The notes under the pieces: generated by a model
Database searches by the model: none
What the model saw: the letters and a program-made list of their open reading frames with translations, nothing else
Told to the model about the DNA's origin: nothing
Origin: Azoarcus sp.
GTDB lineage: Bacteria; Pseudomonadota; Gammaproteobacteria; Burkholderiales; Rhodocyclaceae
Direction: 5' to 3'
NCBI GenBank assembly: GCA_031258965.1
Contig: JAIRMC010000099.1
Coordinates: forward strand, 1 to 64,000
DNA length: 64,000 nucleotides
Shown here: one piece after another, positions 22,008-32,015 of the stretch
Position numbering within the stretch: position 1 is the first letter of the stretch
How the letters are laid out: every line of letters starts with the position of its first letter
Position numbers and translations under genes: made by a program

Positions 22008-22859
22008 TTACAGCCCGAATAGTCTTGCGGCATTGTCGTGCAGTAGTTTGTCGAGAACGTCGCCGTGGAATCCCAGGCGCAGGAAGTCCTCGATGGTTTG
22101 GCCGATGGGCCGGAATGGATACGAGGAGCCGAATAGGAACTGCTCGCGCAGGGATGAATTGACCGCGTCGACATAAATGTTTGTTCCGGGCTGGAACAAG
22201 TACATATCGGGGACGAGGTGAACGTTTTCATGGCGAAAAGCCAGCCCCACGGCTTCCTGTACGCGGGGCCAATAGCCGTGATAGATCACGATCGGCAATA
22301 GCGGAAAGGCGCGCGCAACTTTGGCAACGGGCGCGGGGTCGTTGAAACGCGGGTCGGGCGTCGTCGGGCCGCTCATCAGGAAGACAGGCGCGCCGTGCCG
22401 GCTCGCCAGTTCGTAAATGGGCCAATAAACGGGATCGTCGGGATGACGCGCCGGTTCGCCGAATCCCGGCTCCAGGTCAATGCCCGCCAGATGCAGGTCG
22501 CGCAAGGCGCGCTCCGCTTCCGCGACGGCGGCGTCCTGGCCTTGCAGGGCGGGGTCGACCGCGCCGATGCCGATCAGTTTGTCATGATCCCGCACGATGC
22601 GGTGGATTGTATCGTTGGGCAAGTGTTGGGATGGCGTGTGCCGGCCCACGACGACGGCCTTGGCAAGCCCGCCTTTTTCGATTTCGGCAAGGAAGCCTTC
22701 TTGCGTCAGCGAGGCTTCAAAGTGGGCATCGTCACCGCGCGTGCCGACACGGCGGTTCAGCCAGCGGGCAGCGGCGTGTTCCGGACTGCCGGGCGTGGCG
22801 CCGAAAAAGTCGTGCAAAAACGCTGGACGGCAGCGCATGTCGATGATTTTGTAGGACAT
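22008..22859 (-). CDS. Amidohydrolase-family (metal-dependent hydrolase) protein
   Basis: IDMRCRPAF...GIGAVDPALQGQDAAVAEAERALRDLHLAGIDLEPGFGEPARHPDDPVYWPIYELASRHGAPVFLMSGPTTP. Confidence 0.78.
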   Translation of the reverse strand: MSYKIIDMRCRPAFLHDFFGATPGSPEHAAARWLNRRVGTRGDDAHFEASLTQEGFLAEIEKGGLAKAVVVGRHTPSQHLPNDTIHRIVRDHDKLIGIGAVDPALQGQDAAVAEAERALRDLHLAGIDLEPGFGEPARHPDDPVYWPIYELASRHGAPVFLMSGPTTPDPRFNDPAPVAKVARAFPLLPIVIYHGYWPRVQEAVGLAFRHENVHLVPDMYLFQPGTNIYVDAVNSSLREQFLFGSSYPFRPIGQTIEDFLRLGFHGDVLDKLLHDNAARLFGL

Positions 22860-22958
22860 GCTTTTCAGTGTGTATTCATGATTCCCCCTTTCGCGGCATG
22901 GGCCGCGAAAGGGGCGGGCGTGCGCTTTTCAAAAGGCGCGCGCGTTGTGCATGTCCAA

Positions 22959-24107
22959 TCAGGCGGCCTGGGCTTCGGCGTTGACATTGCCTTGTGCGCC
23001 GCGAACGTCGAAAGCGCCGCCGGTCTGTATGCGGCCTTTTTCGTTGACGGCCTTCTTGCCGAGCAAGGGAAAGACCAGTTCGGCGAAGCGGATGGATTCT
23101 TCCAGGTGCGGGTAGCCGGAGAGCACGAAACGGTCGACGCCGAGGTTGACGTATTCTTGCAAGCGTTCGGCCACCGTGACGGCATCGCCCACCAACGCCG
23201 TGCCCGCTCCGCCCCGGACGAGGCCAATGCCGGCCCACAGGTTGGGCGAAATTTCCAGTTTGTCCCGCTTGCCGCCGTGCAGTTGAGTGATGCGCTTCTG
23301 TCCGATGGAGTCCATCCGGGAGAAGCTTTGCTGCGCGCGGCGGATGTCGTCCTCGGTCAAATGGCTGATGAGGCGGTGGGCGTCTGCCCAGGCTTCTTCC
23401 GTGGTTTCGCGCACGATGACTTGCAGTCTGACGCCGAATTTGACCGTGCGCCCGTGCTTGGCGGCGCGTTTGCGGACATCGACGATCTTTTCGGCGACTT
23501 TGGCGGGCGGCTCGCCCCAGGTGAGGTAGGCATCGACGTGCTTGGCGGCCAGTTCGTGCGCCGCCGTGGAGGAGCCGCCGAAGAAGATGGGCGGATGGGG
23601 CTGTTGCACGGCCGGATAGTAGTTTCGCGAATTCTTGACCTTCAGGTATTGCCCGTCGAAGTTGACGGTTTCGCCTTGGAGGAGCTTCTTCCAGATGGTG
23701 AGGAATTCGTCGGCGTGCGCGTAACGCGCGTCGTGGTCGAGGAAGATGCCGTCGGCTTCGAGTTCGGCGGTGTCGCCGCCGGGTACGACGTTGAGAAGCA
23801 GGCGGCCATGCAGGGCGCGATCCAACGTGGCGGTGCGGCGGGCGATGTCGACCGGCGCGCCCTGCGAAGTGCGCAGGGCAACGAGGAGTTTGATGCGCTG
23901 CGTGACGGGAACCAGGCTGGAGGCCACGATCCATGGGTCGAGGCATGAACTGCCGGTCGGAATCAGCAAGCCGTCGTAGCCCAGGTTTTCGCTGGTCGTG
24001 GCGATCTGGCGCAGGTATTCGATGGATGGCGAGCGCCCGAAATCGGATGCGCCCAGGTAGCGGGTATCCCCCGAGGTTGGCAAGAACCAGAAAATATCGA
24101 GGCTCAT
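22959..24107 (-). CDS. ssuD: FMNH2-dependent alkanesulfonate monooxygenase (LLM family)
   Basis: [95 protein letters not shown]. Confidence 0.88.
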   Translation of the reverse strand: MSLDIFWFLPTSGDTRYLGASDFGRSPSIEYLRQIATTSENLGYDGLLIPTGSSCLDPWIVASSLVPVTQRIKLLVALRTSQGAPVDIARRTATLDRALHGRLLLNVVPGGDTAELEADGIFLDHDARYAHADEFLTIWKKLLQGETVNFDGQYLKVKNSRNYYPAVQQPHPPIFFGGSSTAAHELAAKHVDAYLTWGEPPAKVAEKIVDVRKRAAKHGRTVKFGVRLQVIVRETTEEAWADAHRLISHLTEDDIRRAQQSFSRMDSIGQKRITQLHGGKRDKLEISPNLWAGIGLVRGGAGTALVGDAVTVAERLQEYVNLGVDRFVLSGYPHLEESIRFAELVFPLLGKKAVNEKGRIQTGGAFDVRGAQGNVNAEAQAA

Positions 24108-24402
24108 GGAAAACTCCTTTCGTGGTGAGTGTGGCGGTGAGTGGCTGGCGTGCGGCAAATAACGGCGCTTTGTACGTCCAGCTTCCGCGAGCCATGGATA
24201 CTAGCGGAGAGAAGGAAAAAAGGATTCAATAATTCATGGGTTTCTTAGCGGGGCAGGGCGTCTATCCTTAGCGGGAATTAATGAATATGTTTATTTGTTC
24301 GCTGAAATAATCAACGCATGATTATTCATTTGATCGTGGCTTTGCATTCGGGCAAGGTTTTCCGTCCTGTTTTTTGCTTCAACCCTTGCAAGAGGAAAAA
24401 TC

Positions 24403-25389
24403 ATGTTCGACAAATCACGAATTGGGCGGCGATTCTTCGTCGGCCTGGCCGCCGCTGCTATTTTCTTGACGGGAATCTTCAGCCTGGGTGCATGGCCCGT
24501 CCCGGCGCATGCGCAGACGCAGGCGAAAGAGTTTCGCGTGGGCTGGCAAAAGGGTTCCAATCTCGCCATTCTCAAGGCGCGCGGCAATCTGGACAAACGG
24601 CTTGGCGCGGCGGGCGTGAAAGTCACATGGATTGAATTCACCGCTGGCCCGCAAATGCTGGAGGGTCTGAACGTGGGCAGCATCGACTTCGCCTGCGTGG
24701 GCGAGACGCCGCCAGTGTTTGCGCAGGCCGCTGGCGCGGCGTTGGTGTATGTCGCCAATGAGCCGCCCGCGCCCGATGCCGAAAAAATCCTCGTGCCGAG
24801 AACGTCGCCGATCAAGTCGGTGACGGAGTTGAAAGGTAAACGGGTCGTGCTCAATAAGGGGTCGAATGTACATTACTTGCTGCTCAAGGGGTTGGCGCGG
24901 GCGGGATTGCGCTATTCCGACGTGAAAGTGGTTTATCTGCCGCCGCCCGATGCACGGGTGGCGTTCGAGAGCGGCGATGTCGACGCCTGGGTGATTTGGG
25001 ATCCGTTCGCTCAAGCCGCGATTGGACAGATTGGGGCGCGCGAGCTACTCGGTGGAAAGGGAGCCGGTGTGGAGAATTACAATTTCTATTTGTCGACGGC
25101 GCCTTTTTCCAGGAATCATCCGGAAGTGCTGAAATGGGCGCTGGAAGAAATCCGTGTGACGGGCGATTGGGTGACGTCGCATTTCGGCGAAGCCGCCGAG
25201 ATCCTCGCGCCGCAAATCGGGTTGTCGAAAGAAATTACCGAGGAGGCCCTGCGACATTACGGTTACGGCGTCACGTATCCGTTGGCGGATAATGTAATTG
25301 CCAATCAGCAGGCCATCGCCGATGCCTTTCATGGTCTTAAATTGATTCCGAAAAGGCTGGACGTGAAAAGTGTGGTCTGGAAACCCTGA
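24403..25389 (+). CDS. ssuA: Aliphatic sulfonate ABC transporter substrate-binding protein
   Basis: FRVGWQKGSNLAILKARGNLDKRLGAAGVKVTWIEFTAGPQMLEGLNVGSIDFACVGETPPVFAQAAGA. Confidence 0.88.
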   Translation: MFDKSRIGRRFFVGLAAAAIFLTGIFSLGAWPVPAHAQTQAKEFRVGWQKGSNLAILKARGNLDKRLGAAGVKVTWIEFTAGPQMLEGLNVGSIDFACVGETPPVFAQAAGAALVYVANEPPAPDAEKILVPRTSPIKSVTELKGKRVVLNKGSNVHYLLLKGLARAGLRYSDVKVVYLPPPDARVAFESGDVDAWVIWDPFAQAAIGQIGARELLGGKGAGVENYNFYLSTAPFSRNHPEVLKWALEEIRVTGDWVTSHFGEAAEILAPQIGLSKEITEEALRHYGYGVTYPLADNVIANQQAIADAFHGLKLIPKRLDVKSVVWKP

Positions 25390-25465
25390 ATGCCGGTTCG
25401 TTTTGTCACGCATTCGGACCAGCGGCACAGGCAGGCAGCCCTGTGGACAATTACGCACCCGCCCT

Positions 25466-25534
25466 CGTCATTGCAAGGAGCGCGATGACGCGGCAATCCG
25501 CGCCGCCGGCTGGATTGCTTTGTTCGCAATGACG
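25466..25534. repeat. Dispersed CGTCATTGC repeat, copy 3 (both palindrome arms)
   Basis: cgtcattgcaaggagcgcgatgacgcggcaatcc...tggattgctttgttcgcaatgacg. Confidence 0.85.
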
Positions 25535-25584
25535 ATGGCGGGGGGCGGTGCGTCCGCATTTCCCGCCGCGCCACCCTTCATACC

Positions 25585-25642
25585 CGTCATTGCGAAGCCC
25601 GAAAGACCGTGGCAATCCCTATACGCCTGGATTGCTTCTCGC
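25585..25642. repeat. Dispersed CGTCATTGCGA repeat, copy 4
   Basis: cgtcattgcgaagcccgaaagaccgtggcaatccctatacgcctggattgcttctcgcc. Confidence 0.8.
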
Positions 25643-25704
25643 CACGCTTCCCCGTGGCGGAGATGATGATTGATTTAATGCGAAATGCGCTAAATCAATC
25701 TGTC

Positions 25705-26205
25705 TCAAGACCAGAACTTCCACCAACGTTTCTTGTGGTTCCGAATAACTTCATTAGAACGTTGCGCCCAACCATGCATGATGCTTTGCCCGTGGTGGGC
25801 AAAGAATTCGCCATATTGTTTGTCCTCGCCCAGAATATGCTTGCTGAGCCAGGTGCGCAGGAAATGCAGCAGCTCGAAACTGATTGCCGCGGAACCGGAG
25901 TGGATTTTGCTTTGCAAGGCTTCGACCTCGGCAACGAGGTCGCTGTGCAATGCACAATGCCTTTCGTATCCCGGATACCCGCCCATGTGCATCAGGCTTT
26001 GCTCCAATGCGAAGTGTATTCTTGTGTAGTCGACCAATTCATCAAGTATGCCCACGCAAGCCGCCGTGCCCTTGTGTGCGAAGATGGCAGAGTGGATTTT
26101 GTTGATCAAGTCGAACAGTTTCTTGTGTTGCTCGTCGATTTCCGGGATTCCCACACTATACCGGTCCGACCATTGAAGCTTGCCATGAGCTGTATTTGCT
26201 GACAT
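25705..26205 (-). CDS. Bacteriohemerythrin
   Basis: WSDRYSVGIPEIDEQHKKLFDLIN; HFALEQSLMHMGGYPGYERHCALH; WLSKHILGEDKQY. Confidence 0.9.
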   Translation of the reverse strand: MSANTAHGKLQWSDRYSVGIPEIDEQHKKLFDLINKIHSAIFAHKGTAACVGILDELVDYTRIHFALEQSLMHMGGYPGYERHCALHSDLVAEVEALQSKIHSGSAAISFELLHFLRTWLSKHILGEDKQYGEFFAHHGQSIMHGWAQRSNEVIRNHKKRWWKFWS

Positions 26206-26564
26206 AAGATACTCTTTTGGTGATTTTCCACGGTGGAGAGCTTACCATCTCCAGATATTGGCTGATACTATATGCCCAGGCTGGCGGATAGTATCGATTA
26301 GTGTCGATTAATGTTCGATCTATTCGAACTTATCTAGTCTCAGTACTGGTCCCAGTCGTATCATTCCCCATTCTAGCAGCTCTCCTTTGGCGTGGTTGGG
26401 GACGTTTGACACGGATTTCGGATATACCGTATACCCTTCATGTATATACTATGTATGGCGTGGGCGGGGAAGAATAGGGTTTGTCCGCGTGATGCGAGCG
26501 TATTGGATTCACATGGATGCATTTGCTGTCGAATATCCGGCCCGGAAATGAGGAATCGATTGCC

Positions 26565-27323
26565 ATGATTTGCCGCCTGTCCCGATATTGCCTGTTGCCG
26601 CTGGCTTTGTGCTTGGCGCTTGGCGCTTGCGTGACGCCGCCGCCGAAAACCGGCAATGCCAGGGCGCAATGGCAGCCGTCACCGAGTTTTGGTGTGCGCA
26701 AGGCCAATTACGTCATTTTGCACCACACCAGCAGCAGCACGCTGGCGCGCGCGCTGGCTGCCCTGACCAGCCCGGTTTCCGACGTCAGCAGCCATTATTT
26801 GATCGGGCGCGATGGACATCTGTTGCAATTAGTCGACGAAAACCAGCGCGCCTGGCACGCGGGCGAGTCTTACTGGGGCGGGTTGACCGACATGAACTCC
26901 GCGTCGATCGGCATCGAATTGGTCAACACCGGCAAGGAAGCCTTTCCCCCGGCCCAGATCGACGCCTTGCTGGCGCTCTTGTCCGATCTCCGGGCGCGCT
27001 ACAACATTCCGCGCGCCAACTTTATCGGCCATGCCGACGTAGCGCCGGGCCGCAAGACCGATCCGAGCGATTTCTTTCCGTGGCGTCAACTCGCCATGGC
27101 GGGGTTCGGGTTGTGGTGCGAGCCGCCCTTTGAACTGCCGCCCGACAATTTCAACGCCCTGTTCGGCCTGTCCGTCTTCGGCTACGACGTCCGCGATCCC
27201 TGGAAGGCGGTGGCGTCCTTCAAGCTGCATTTTTCCCCCGGCGGCGGGAAGGACATGAGCCAGGCGGACCGGGGAATGCTGTATTGCCTGCTTCAGCAGG
27301 TGATGACTTCAGGGCGGCAGTAG
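26565..27323 (+). CDS. N-acetylmuramoyl-L-alanine amidase, AmpD/Amidase_2 family lipoprotein
   Basis: Lipobox LALGACVT; NYVILHHTSSST; VSSHYLIGRDGHLLQLVDENQRAWHAGESYW; FIGHADVAPGRKTDPSDFFPW. Confidence 0.92.
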   Translation: MICRLSRYCLLPLALCLALGACVTPPPKTGNARAQWQPSPSFGVRKANYVILHHTSSSTLARALAALTSPVSDVSSHYLIGRDGHLLQLVDENQRAWHAGESYWGGLTDMNSASIGIELVNTGKEAFPPAQIDALLALLSDLRARYNIPRANFIGHADVAPGRKTDPSDFFPWRQLAMAGFGLWCEPPFELPPDNFNALFGLSVFGYDVRDPWKAVASFKLHFSPGGGKDMSQADRGMLYCLLQQVMTSGRQ

Positions 27324-27376
27324 CAGCGACATCGGTCCTTGATGTTGTTCGTTGTTCGCGCGGAGCGCCAGGGCGT

Positions 27377-27979
27377 TCAGGCGATGAATACGGGGTCGGA
27401 GAACACCAGGGTGCCGTCCTTGCGCACCATCAGGTTGTTGGTGTTGAGGATGTCCGGCAGCACATGGTATTCCTCGACGAAATCGGACAGCGCCCTGAGC
27501 GCGGCATTGAGGCTGTCCTCGACCTTGGGCGGCTTGACGGTCAGGTGATGCAGGGCGATGCGGCCCATGTCCATGCCGAGCCGCCCCCATTTTTGGCAAG
27601 CCGTCCAGTAAAGCTCGATCAGTTGCGTGGCGAGGTTGGCCGCTTCGCAATCGTTTGGGATCGGGTAGAGCTTTTCCATCTCGATCAGGTGAAACGGATA
27701 GCCCGACAGGGCGCGGCCAATGATGCCATGATCGGCGTGGATGATCGGGAAATGCTTGCCCTTGGGGCGGTCGTCGGCGGTGTAGAGGAAATAATCGGCG
27801 GGTGAACTGACGACTTTGTAGACTCGTTCGCCATCGCCCTTGTCGAAAACAATGGAATACTCGCCGCGCCCGATTTCCTCCTTGCCGTCGATCAGGGGAT
27901 GACTGGGCGCGCGATCCGGCAGCAGCAGGGGAGGGCGGCCACGGATGGTCCAGGGAGGAGGAAGCGGGCTGTCTGCCAT
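27377..27979 (-). CDS. Protein with YrbL-type kinase-like fold
   Basis: IGRGEYSIVFDKGDGERVYKVVSSPADY...YHVLPDILNTNNLMVRKDGTLVFSDPVF (P-loop and DFG-like arrangement). Confidence 0.65.
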   Translation of the reverse strand: MADSPLPPPWTIRGRPPLLLPDRAPSHPLIDGKEEIGRGEYSIVFDKGDGERVYKVVSSPADYFLYTADDRPKGKHFPIIHADHGIIGRALSGYPFHLIEMEKLYPIPNDCEAANLATQLIELYWTACQKWGRLGMDMGRIALHHLTVKPPKVEDSLNAALRALSDFVEEYHVLPDILNTNNLMVRKDGTLVFSDPVFIA

Positions 27980-27993
27980 GGGGCGTCCGGCTT

Positions 27994-28773
27994 TCAGCCC
28001 ATGATGTTGTAGCCGGCGTCGACGTAATGGACGCCGCCCGTTATCAGCCGCCCGGCATCGGAGAACAGGAAGGCCGTCAGCGCGCCGATGTCCTCGGGCG
28101 TCACCAGGCTGTGCATGGGCGAGCGTTCGACCGCCGCCGACATCAATCCGTCGAAGCCCGCGATGCCGGAAGCAGCGCGCGTCATCAGCGGGCCGGGAGA
28201 GACGGCGTTCACGCGAATGCTCTTTTCGCCAAGTTCGGCCGCCATGTAGCGGGTTGCGGCCTCGAGTGCGGCCTTGCACAGACCCATCACGCCATAGTTG
28301 GGGATCACCTTGTCGGCGCCGAGATAGGTCATGGTCACAACCGAGCCGCCGCCCGCTTTTTCCAGCAGGGATTCAGCGGCTTTTATCAGGCGGACGAAGG
28401 AATGGGTGGAGATGTCCATCGCCAGCGCGAAGCCATCGGCGGAGGTATCGACCACGCGGCCATGCAGGTCGTCGCGCTTGGCGAAGGCCATGCTGTGAAG
28501 CACGAAGTCGAGCTTGCCGTGGCGGGCGTCGATTTCCTTGAATACCGCGTCCAGGGTTTCGGGCCGGGTCACGTCGAGCAGGAAAACATCTTCGACGCCA
28601 AGCCGGTGGATGACCGGCTCGATGAAGGCCCGTGTCTTGTCGTTCTGGTACGTGACAACCAGCTTCGCCCCTGCTTCCTTGCAGGCTTCGGCAACGCCGG
28701 TGGAGATGGATTTCTCGTTGGCGATGCCCGTTATTAGGCCGACTTTGCCTTCCAGGCCAAGATAGGTGCTCAT
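27994..28773 (-). CDS. fabI: Enoyl-ACP reductase (NADH)
   Basis: LEGKVGLITGIANEKSISTGVAEACKEAGAKLVVTYQ; LGADKVIPNYGVMGLCKAALEAATRYMAAELG. Confidence 0.95.
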   Translation of the reverse strand: MSTYLGLEGKVGLITGIANEKSISTGVAEACKEAGAKLVVTYQNDKTRAFIEPVIHRLGVEDVFLLDVTRPETLDAVFKEIDARHGKLDFVLHSMAFAKRDDLHGRVVDTSADGFALAMDISTHSFVRLIKAAESLLEKAGGGSVVTMTYLGADKVIPNYGVMGLCKAALEAATRYMAAELGEKSIRVNAVSPGPLMTRAASGIAGFDGLMSAAVERSPMHSLVTPEDIGALTAFLFSDAGRLITGGVHYVDAGYNIMG

Positions 28774-29068
28774 GTGTGACTCCGTTTGTTTGCTGTGAGA
28801 AAAATGGCGCGGAGTATCGTACTACTCCGTCCGGTGCGTTTTCATACCCCGCCACATCGAGTCCGGTTCCAATGGCTTGGGACGGCGGCATTGCCGCATC
28901 CAGTGTGGGAACTTCGCCAAAGTATACGTGCCCGCCTTGGCGGGACGGTGACAGTTTTCACCATGATACGTCCTTTTGCGATATTATTGTGCGATGCAAT
29001 ATAACGTAACAACAGATGATCACGAGGTCGGTGCGGTGGCGGGATGCGATCGCGGTTGGCGAAAGAGC

Positions 29069-29593
29069 ATGGAACAAACAAGTTACGTTTTCATGGATTT
29101 TGATGGCGTCACCCACCCTTGGGGCGAAGCCGAGGATTTCCGCTGCCTGCCGCTGATCGAAGCCGTATTGCGCGACTTTGACGAAGCGAAGGTCGTCATT
29201 TCTTCGGACTGGCGGATGCTTTTTTCCCTACCGAAGCTGCGTTCGCGGTTTTCCGAGGACATCCGCTCCCGCATCCTGGGCGTGACGCCGCATATCCTGC
29301 CGCGCCGGGGCAGCGAATTGCACGGCCTACGCGAGCAGGAAGCGAAGATGTGGCTGCAACAACATACGCCCGACATTGCCGCCGCTGCCTGGTGCGCGCT
29401 CGACGACGCGCCCGGCAACTGGATTTCGCGCTCGCGCTTGGTGTTGACCGATTTCAAGCGCGGCTTCACCGACGAGGATGCGACGGTCTTGCGCAACATG
29501 CTGCAATCCTTCCGCGCCAGCGACGCGGAATCGGTGCGGGTGAACGGGGCGGGCGGCGCGTTGAACGGTTTTTCCGGGCGGCGGGATTCCTGA
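29069..29593 (+). CDS. HAD-like protein (HAD domain of Swiss Army Knife RNA repair type)
   Basis: VFMDFDGVTHPWGEAEDF; EAKVVISSDWRMLFSLPKLRSRF; WCALDDAPGNW. Confidence 0.7.
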   Translation: MEQTSYVFMDFDGVTHPWGEAEDFRCLPLIEAVLRDFDEAKVVISSDWRMLFSLPKLRSRFSEDIRSRILGVTPHILPRRGSELHGLREQEAKMWLQQHTPDIAAAAWCALDDAPGNWISRSRLVLTDFKRGFTDEDATVLRNMLQSFRASDAESVRVNGAGGALNGFSGRRDS

Positions 29594-29609
29594 ATTCGCC
29601 CGGAGGCGG

Positions 29610-31499
29610 TTATTTCGGGCTGTAGCGCAGGCCGATGAAGACATTGAAGCCGTCGTCGGTGTTGTAATAGCGCACGGTTTCGTATTTCTTGTCGAAAAGG
29701 TTGTTCAGGCGGCCCTCGATGCGCAGTTCGGGCGTCAGCGCATAGCTTGCGGTCAGGTTTGCCAGAACATAGCCGCCGAGCGATTCGTTTTCGCTGTTGT
29801 CGTCGTAACGCTGCCCGACCGCGATAATTTCCGCGCCGATGTCGAGTTTGCCCCATGCGCGGGCAAGGTCGAAGCTGGCTGTGTCGCGCGCGCGGCGGCC
29901 AAGGCGCTTGCCGGTATTTTCGTTGCGCGCATCAAGCCAGTCGTAGGCCGCGCCCAGTTTCCATGCACCGATCCGCCCCTGGTAGGCGAGCGTCACGCCT
30001 TCCAGCAGCGCCTTGTTGACGTTCTGGTAGGTATTCGTTTCCCAGTCGATCAGGTTTTCGATCTTGTTGCGGTAATAGGTGATCGAAGCCAGATGCACGC
30101 CACGCTCCCAGCTCAGGCCCGCTTCGCTGTTTCTCGATTCTTCCGGTTTCAGATCGGGATTGCCGTGGAATCCCCATCCCATGTCCATGAATAATTGATA
30201 AGCCGAGGGCGCCTTGAAAGCCGTGCCATGGTTGACATGCACCTGCCAGCCGTCGCCAAACCGGTAGCCATAGGCGAGGCCGTAGGTTGTCTTGCCGCCG
30301 AAATCGGAATGCCGGTCGCGTCGGGCGTTGATTTGCCAACGGTGCCTGTCCAGATGCGCCGACCAGCCAAGCAGGGCGGAAACGTTGTGGCTGTCTGGCG
30401 AATCCGTATAGCTCGCCGCGCCCGTGTAGCCGCGATCGGGGCCGACCTCCTGTTTCAGATATTCGACCGCCGCAAGCGCCTTGCCGAGCGGCAGGGTGAG
30501 ATCGTTTTGCCAGCCCAAGTATCTGTTGCGCGTGTGAAACTTTGAAACACTGTCGACCGGCATGCCGAAAGACCACGTATCGAGACCGTCGTAGTTCTTC
30601 TGCCTATCCTCTACCTCGCCATAGCGCAGGGCGCTTTCCCAGTTTTCCAGAAAGCGGTTCCTGCTGGACAACTGCCACGCCGTGCTTCTGAAACGTGCGC
30701 GGAAGTCGTAATCACTCGCGGCGCTCATGCTGTCATCGTAGTGCGACAATCCTTCATTCTGGCGATAGCTCGCCCCGATCTCGTGACCGGCGGCAGGCAG
30801 GAAGGAAAGCGACACCGCGCCGCCAGTGTTGCGGTAGGCGTCATCGTCGGTATCCTTGTTGCGGGCATGGCGTCTGACGGAAAAACCATCCGTTTGGTAA
30901 TGGTTGGCCCCGACCCGGAAGCGCCAGCGCCCGTCGCCGCCGCTGATTCCCGCATTGGCCTGTTGGGTGTCGTGGCTGCCGTAGCCGATAAAGCCATCGG
31001 CGCGCAGGCCCGGCTGGCCGCGCCGGGTGATGATGTGGATGACGCCGCCGATAGCGTCTGCGCCGTGGATCGAGGAAGCTGGGCCGCGCAGGATTTCGAT
31101 GCGTTCCACCTCGGCAAGCGTCATGAAGTGCAAGGGAAACCCGGACAGCGAGACGGAGTTTGCCGGAAGCCCGTCGATGAGCACCCGGGTCTGCTGGCTG
31201 TTCGCGCCGCGAATGTATATGCTGGCCGCCGCGCCCGGCCCGCCGCTGGCGCTTGTCTGGATGCCCGGCTGCCGCGCGAGCAGGTCGATAATCGTATCCT
31301 GGCCGCTTCGCTCGATCTCCTCGCGGTCGATGACCGAGACATCCGCAAGCAGATCGCTTGCCCGCGTTTCTTGCCGCGTGGCGGTGACGACGATGGCGGC
31401 GAGTTCTGGCGCGGTATCCTGGGCGAAAGAGGGAATGGGCACTGCGATGGCCGCAAGGCAAAGGCAGGCCAGCGTTTTTTTGCAGACAGACATGGACAT
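29610..31499 (-). CDS. btuB: TonB-dependent vitamin B12 receptor
   Basis: APELAAIVVTATRQETRASDLLADVSVIDREEIERSGQDTIIDLLARQPGIQ; IYIRGANSQQTRVLIDGLPANS; terminal 'VFIGLRYSPK'; preceded by a cobalamin riboswitch. Confidence 0.9.
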   Translation of the reverse strand: MSMSVCKKTLACLCLAAIAVPIPSFAQDTAPELAAIVVTATRQETRASDLLADVSVIDREEIERSGQDTIIDLLARQPGIQTSASGGPGAAASIYIRGANSQQTRVLIDGLPANSVSLSGFPLHFMTLAEVERIEILRGPASSIHGADAIGGVIHIITRRGQPGLRADGFIGYGSHDTQQANAGISGGDGRWRFRVGANHYQTDGFSVRRHARNKDTDDDAYRNTGGAVSLSFLPAAGHEIGASYRQNEGLSHYDDSMSAASDYDFRARFRSTAWQLSSRNRFLENWESALRYGEVEDRQKNYDGLDTWSFGMPVDSVSKFHTRNRYLGWQNDLTLPLGKALAAVEYLKQEVGPDRGYTGAASYTDSPDSHNVSALLGWSAHLDRHRWQINARRDRHSDFGGKTTYGLAYGYRFGDGWQVHVNHGTAFKAPSAYQLFMDMGWGFHGNPDLKPEESRNSEAGLSWERGVHLASITYYRNKIENLIDWETNTYQNVNKALLEGVTLAYQGRIGAWKLGAAYDWLDARNENTGKRLGRRARDTASFDLARAWGKLDIGAEIIAVGQRYDDNSENESLGGYVLANLTASYALTPELRIEGRLNNLFDKKYETVRYYNTDDGFNVFIGLRYSPK

Positions 31500-31599
31500 G
31501 CCCCCATCCGGCCAGCGTCCCCGCAGACCGGAATCATGGCTGGAGAAAGGAAACGGCGCGGCGGCGAGGGGAAGGAACCGTTATCGCCGCCCCGTGGCG

Positions 31600-31790
31600 T
31601 CTCCATCGGTTCGCATCTGGCCGGTATCCGGGCTTGCAAGTCTTGATCCGCCGCCTTCCCAGGCAAGATGCCCAGTGACATGAATGGCGAATCCGCACTT
31701 GCTTACCGTTGCGGGGGCAGCAGCGGCATTGCGTCCGGGGACGCGCACCGCTTTCCCGTTTAACCGCCGGTTGCGAAACCGGCGGCGCCA
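31600..31790 (-). promoter_or_regulatory. Cobalamin (AdoCbl) riboswitch upstream of btuB
   Basis: Minus strand AACGGGAAAGCGGTGCG...AATGCCGCTGCTGCCCCCGCAACGGTAAGC...GTCACTGGGCATCTTGCCTGGGAAGGCGGCGGATC...AAGCCCGGATACCGGCCAGA. Confidence 0.88.
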
Positions 31791-31933
31791 AGAGTGCGAA
31801 AACCCTGCCATGTCCCCGATTTTGGCGGAAGCATGCCAAGGCGGGGCGCAGGCTAACACGGCATTTGCAGAGGGCGCAATCGGGCATTGATACGCGGCTG
31901 TGGCGAAATTCCGCATGACTCCCTTTGATTAAT

Positions 31934-31968
31934 CGTCATTGCGAGGCTTGATGCGCCGTGGCAATCCA
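31934..31968. repeat. Dispersed CGTCATTGCGAG repeat, copy 5
   Basis: cgtcattgcgaggcttgatgcgccgtggcaatcca. Confidence 0.8.
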
Positions 31969-32015
31969 AGGTGCCATTATACGGCTTTATGAATTGTCAC
32001 CATAAACACAAGGAC

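Noticed and set aside
26220-26520. AT-rich intergenic stretch with GTATATAC-like motifs upstream of the amidase gene
   Set aside because: Could be a promoter region, but no specific regulator site or structure could be supported.
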